Assembly: GCA_021160565.1 (NCBI GenBank)
Contig: JAGHCG010000151.1
Span: forward strand, 1-6,989
Direction: 5' to 3'
Length of the DNA stretch: 6,989 bases
Origin: a bacterium
GTDB taxonomy: Bacteria; Ratteibacteria; UBA8468; B48-G9; JAFGKM01
The first letter of the stretch is position 1, and each line of letters starts with the position of its first letter. A model generated the notes under the pieces. That model was given only the letters and a program-made list of their open reading frames with translations, made no database searches and had not been told where the DNA came from. A program made the position numbers and the translations under genes. Positions 6,312 to 6,989 of the stretch are shown here, one piece after another.

Positions 6312-6989
6312 TTAGAGATTGAGAGAAACTTCAATTGCCTCTTTCAACCATCTAACAGGGAAAAACTCCATATCTTTCTCTTTTATTTCTCTGAAATTAA
6401 CCTCAGGAAGTATGATTTTTGTAAAACCAAGTCTTTTTGCCTCTTTAATTCTCAAATCAGGTTGAACAACTCCTCTTATCTCTCCGGTAAGGGCAATTTC
6501 TCCCATAACAACACATCTTTCAACAGGGGGTATTTCTTTTAATGAAGAAACACATGAAATTGCCACAGCCAGATCAGAAGCAGGTTCACTTATTTTCAAT
6601 CCCCCTCCCACATTTACATATACATCATAAGTGTTAAAATGGAAATGAAGTTTTTTTTCAAGAACTGCAAGGATTAAAGATACTCTGTTATAATCTAATC
6701 CTGTGGCTGACCTTTTTGGAACTCCATAATAGGAAGGTGTTACAAGTGCTTGAATTTCAACAAGTAATGTTCTCCTGCCCTCCTGGGATGGGAAAATAAC
6801 TGCTCCTGGTAAAGATTTTCTGGTTTCTGGAAGGAAAATTGCTGATGCTTCTGGTATTTCTTTAAGTCCATATTCTTCCATGGAAAAAACACCTATTTCT
6901 GTTGTAGGACCAAATCTGTTTTTTATGCTTCTTAAAATTCTCAAATTTGAGTTTGCTTCTCCTTCAAAGTAAAGTACAACATCAACAAT
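6312..6989 (-). CDS. radA: DNA repair protein RadA (Sms), C-terminal part
   Basis: RadA is a RecA-like, DnaB-type ATPase that helps process recombination intermediates by extending strand exchange and branch migration. The frame is open to the right edge. The 225 residues present are about the second half of a protein usually near 450 residues; the zinc finger and Walker A motif lie outside the window. The visible part starts in the ATPase core (VDVVLYFEGE) and contains the RadA signature KNRFG (local residues 23-27), the element specific to this family. A Lon-protease-like domain follows (about 75-225), with GALVTPSY-type and GGLKISEPASDLA-type segments and a C-terminal GEIALTGEIRGV block. 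In RadA this domain is a structural scaffold, not a protease. It ends 144 bp before the next gene, with a possible terminator between, so it may be transcribed separately. Confidence 0.95.
   Translation of the reverse strand: MVDVVLYFEGEANSNLRILRSIKNRFGPTTEIGVFSMEEYGLKEIPEASAIFLPETRKSLPGAVIFPSQEGRRTLLVEIQALVTPSYYGVPKRSATGLDYNRVSLILAVLEKKLHFHFNTYDVYVNVGGGLKISEPASDLAVAISCVSSLKEIPPVERCVVMGEIALTGEIRGVVQPDLRIKEAKRLGFTKIILPEVNFREIKEKDMEFFPVRWLKEAIEVSLNL

Noticed and set aside
6944..6944. TTG at 6944-6942 as the radA start
   Set aside because: The frame continues upstream to the window edge with typical RadA ATPase-core residues (VDVVLYFEGE), so the gene is cut by the window and does not begin there.

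Overview
The window is AT-rich bacterial DNA. It carries one short gene on the plus strand and a compact run of six genes on the minus strand. Every gene is intact except radA, which runs off the right edge. A bacterial RadA, an MEP-pathway enzyme (IspD) and perfect Shine-Dalgarno sites show that it is a bacterium. A V/A-type rotary ATPase subunit I, Lys/Glu/Ile-rich proteins and frequent AGA arginine codons would fit an uncultured, low-GC, probably anaerobic candidate-phylum lineage (Omnitrophota/Ratteibacteria-like is my guess). The sequence alone does not fix the phylum.

Layout from left to right. Positions 1-228 have no convincing gene. This stretch is richer in G runs than the rest and holds two hairpin-forming inverted repeats. 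A sigma70-type promoter (229-257) then leads into a 107-residue membrane-anchored protein (279-602, plus strand). That gene converges with the minus-strand block, with only 16 bp between the stop codons. In transcription order (right to left) the minus block is: radA C-terminal part (6312-6989); a 144-bp spacer with two identical 19-bp near-palindromes, a possible terminator and a good promoter; a membrane-anchored PIN-TRAM protein (YacL-like, 5199-6167); ispD (4525-5202); argJ (3350-4543); the rotary ATPase subunit I gene (1419-3353); and a fumarylacetoacetate-hydrolase-family enzyme (619-1422).

The five genes after the spacer all overlap: three junctions are 4-bp ATGA overlaps and one (ispD/argJ) is 19 bp. 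They are therefore almost certainly one translationally coupled operon, driven from the promoter at 6192-6220. The radA / PIN-TRAM / ispD order recalls the Firmicutes radA-disA-yacL-ispD-ispF neighbourhood, but disA is absent and argJ stands where ispF usually sits. The products belong to different processes (DNA repair, RNA cleavage or binding, isoprenoid synthesis, arginine synthesis, ion-translocating ATPase, small-acid metabolism), so this looks like a housekeeping operon, not a single pathway.

I found no CRISPR array, tRNA, rRNA, transposase or defence system. The items most worth a second look are the paired 19-bp palindromes, the uncharacterised small anchored protein, and the ATPase subunit I gene separated from its partners.
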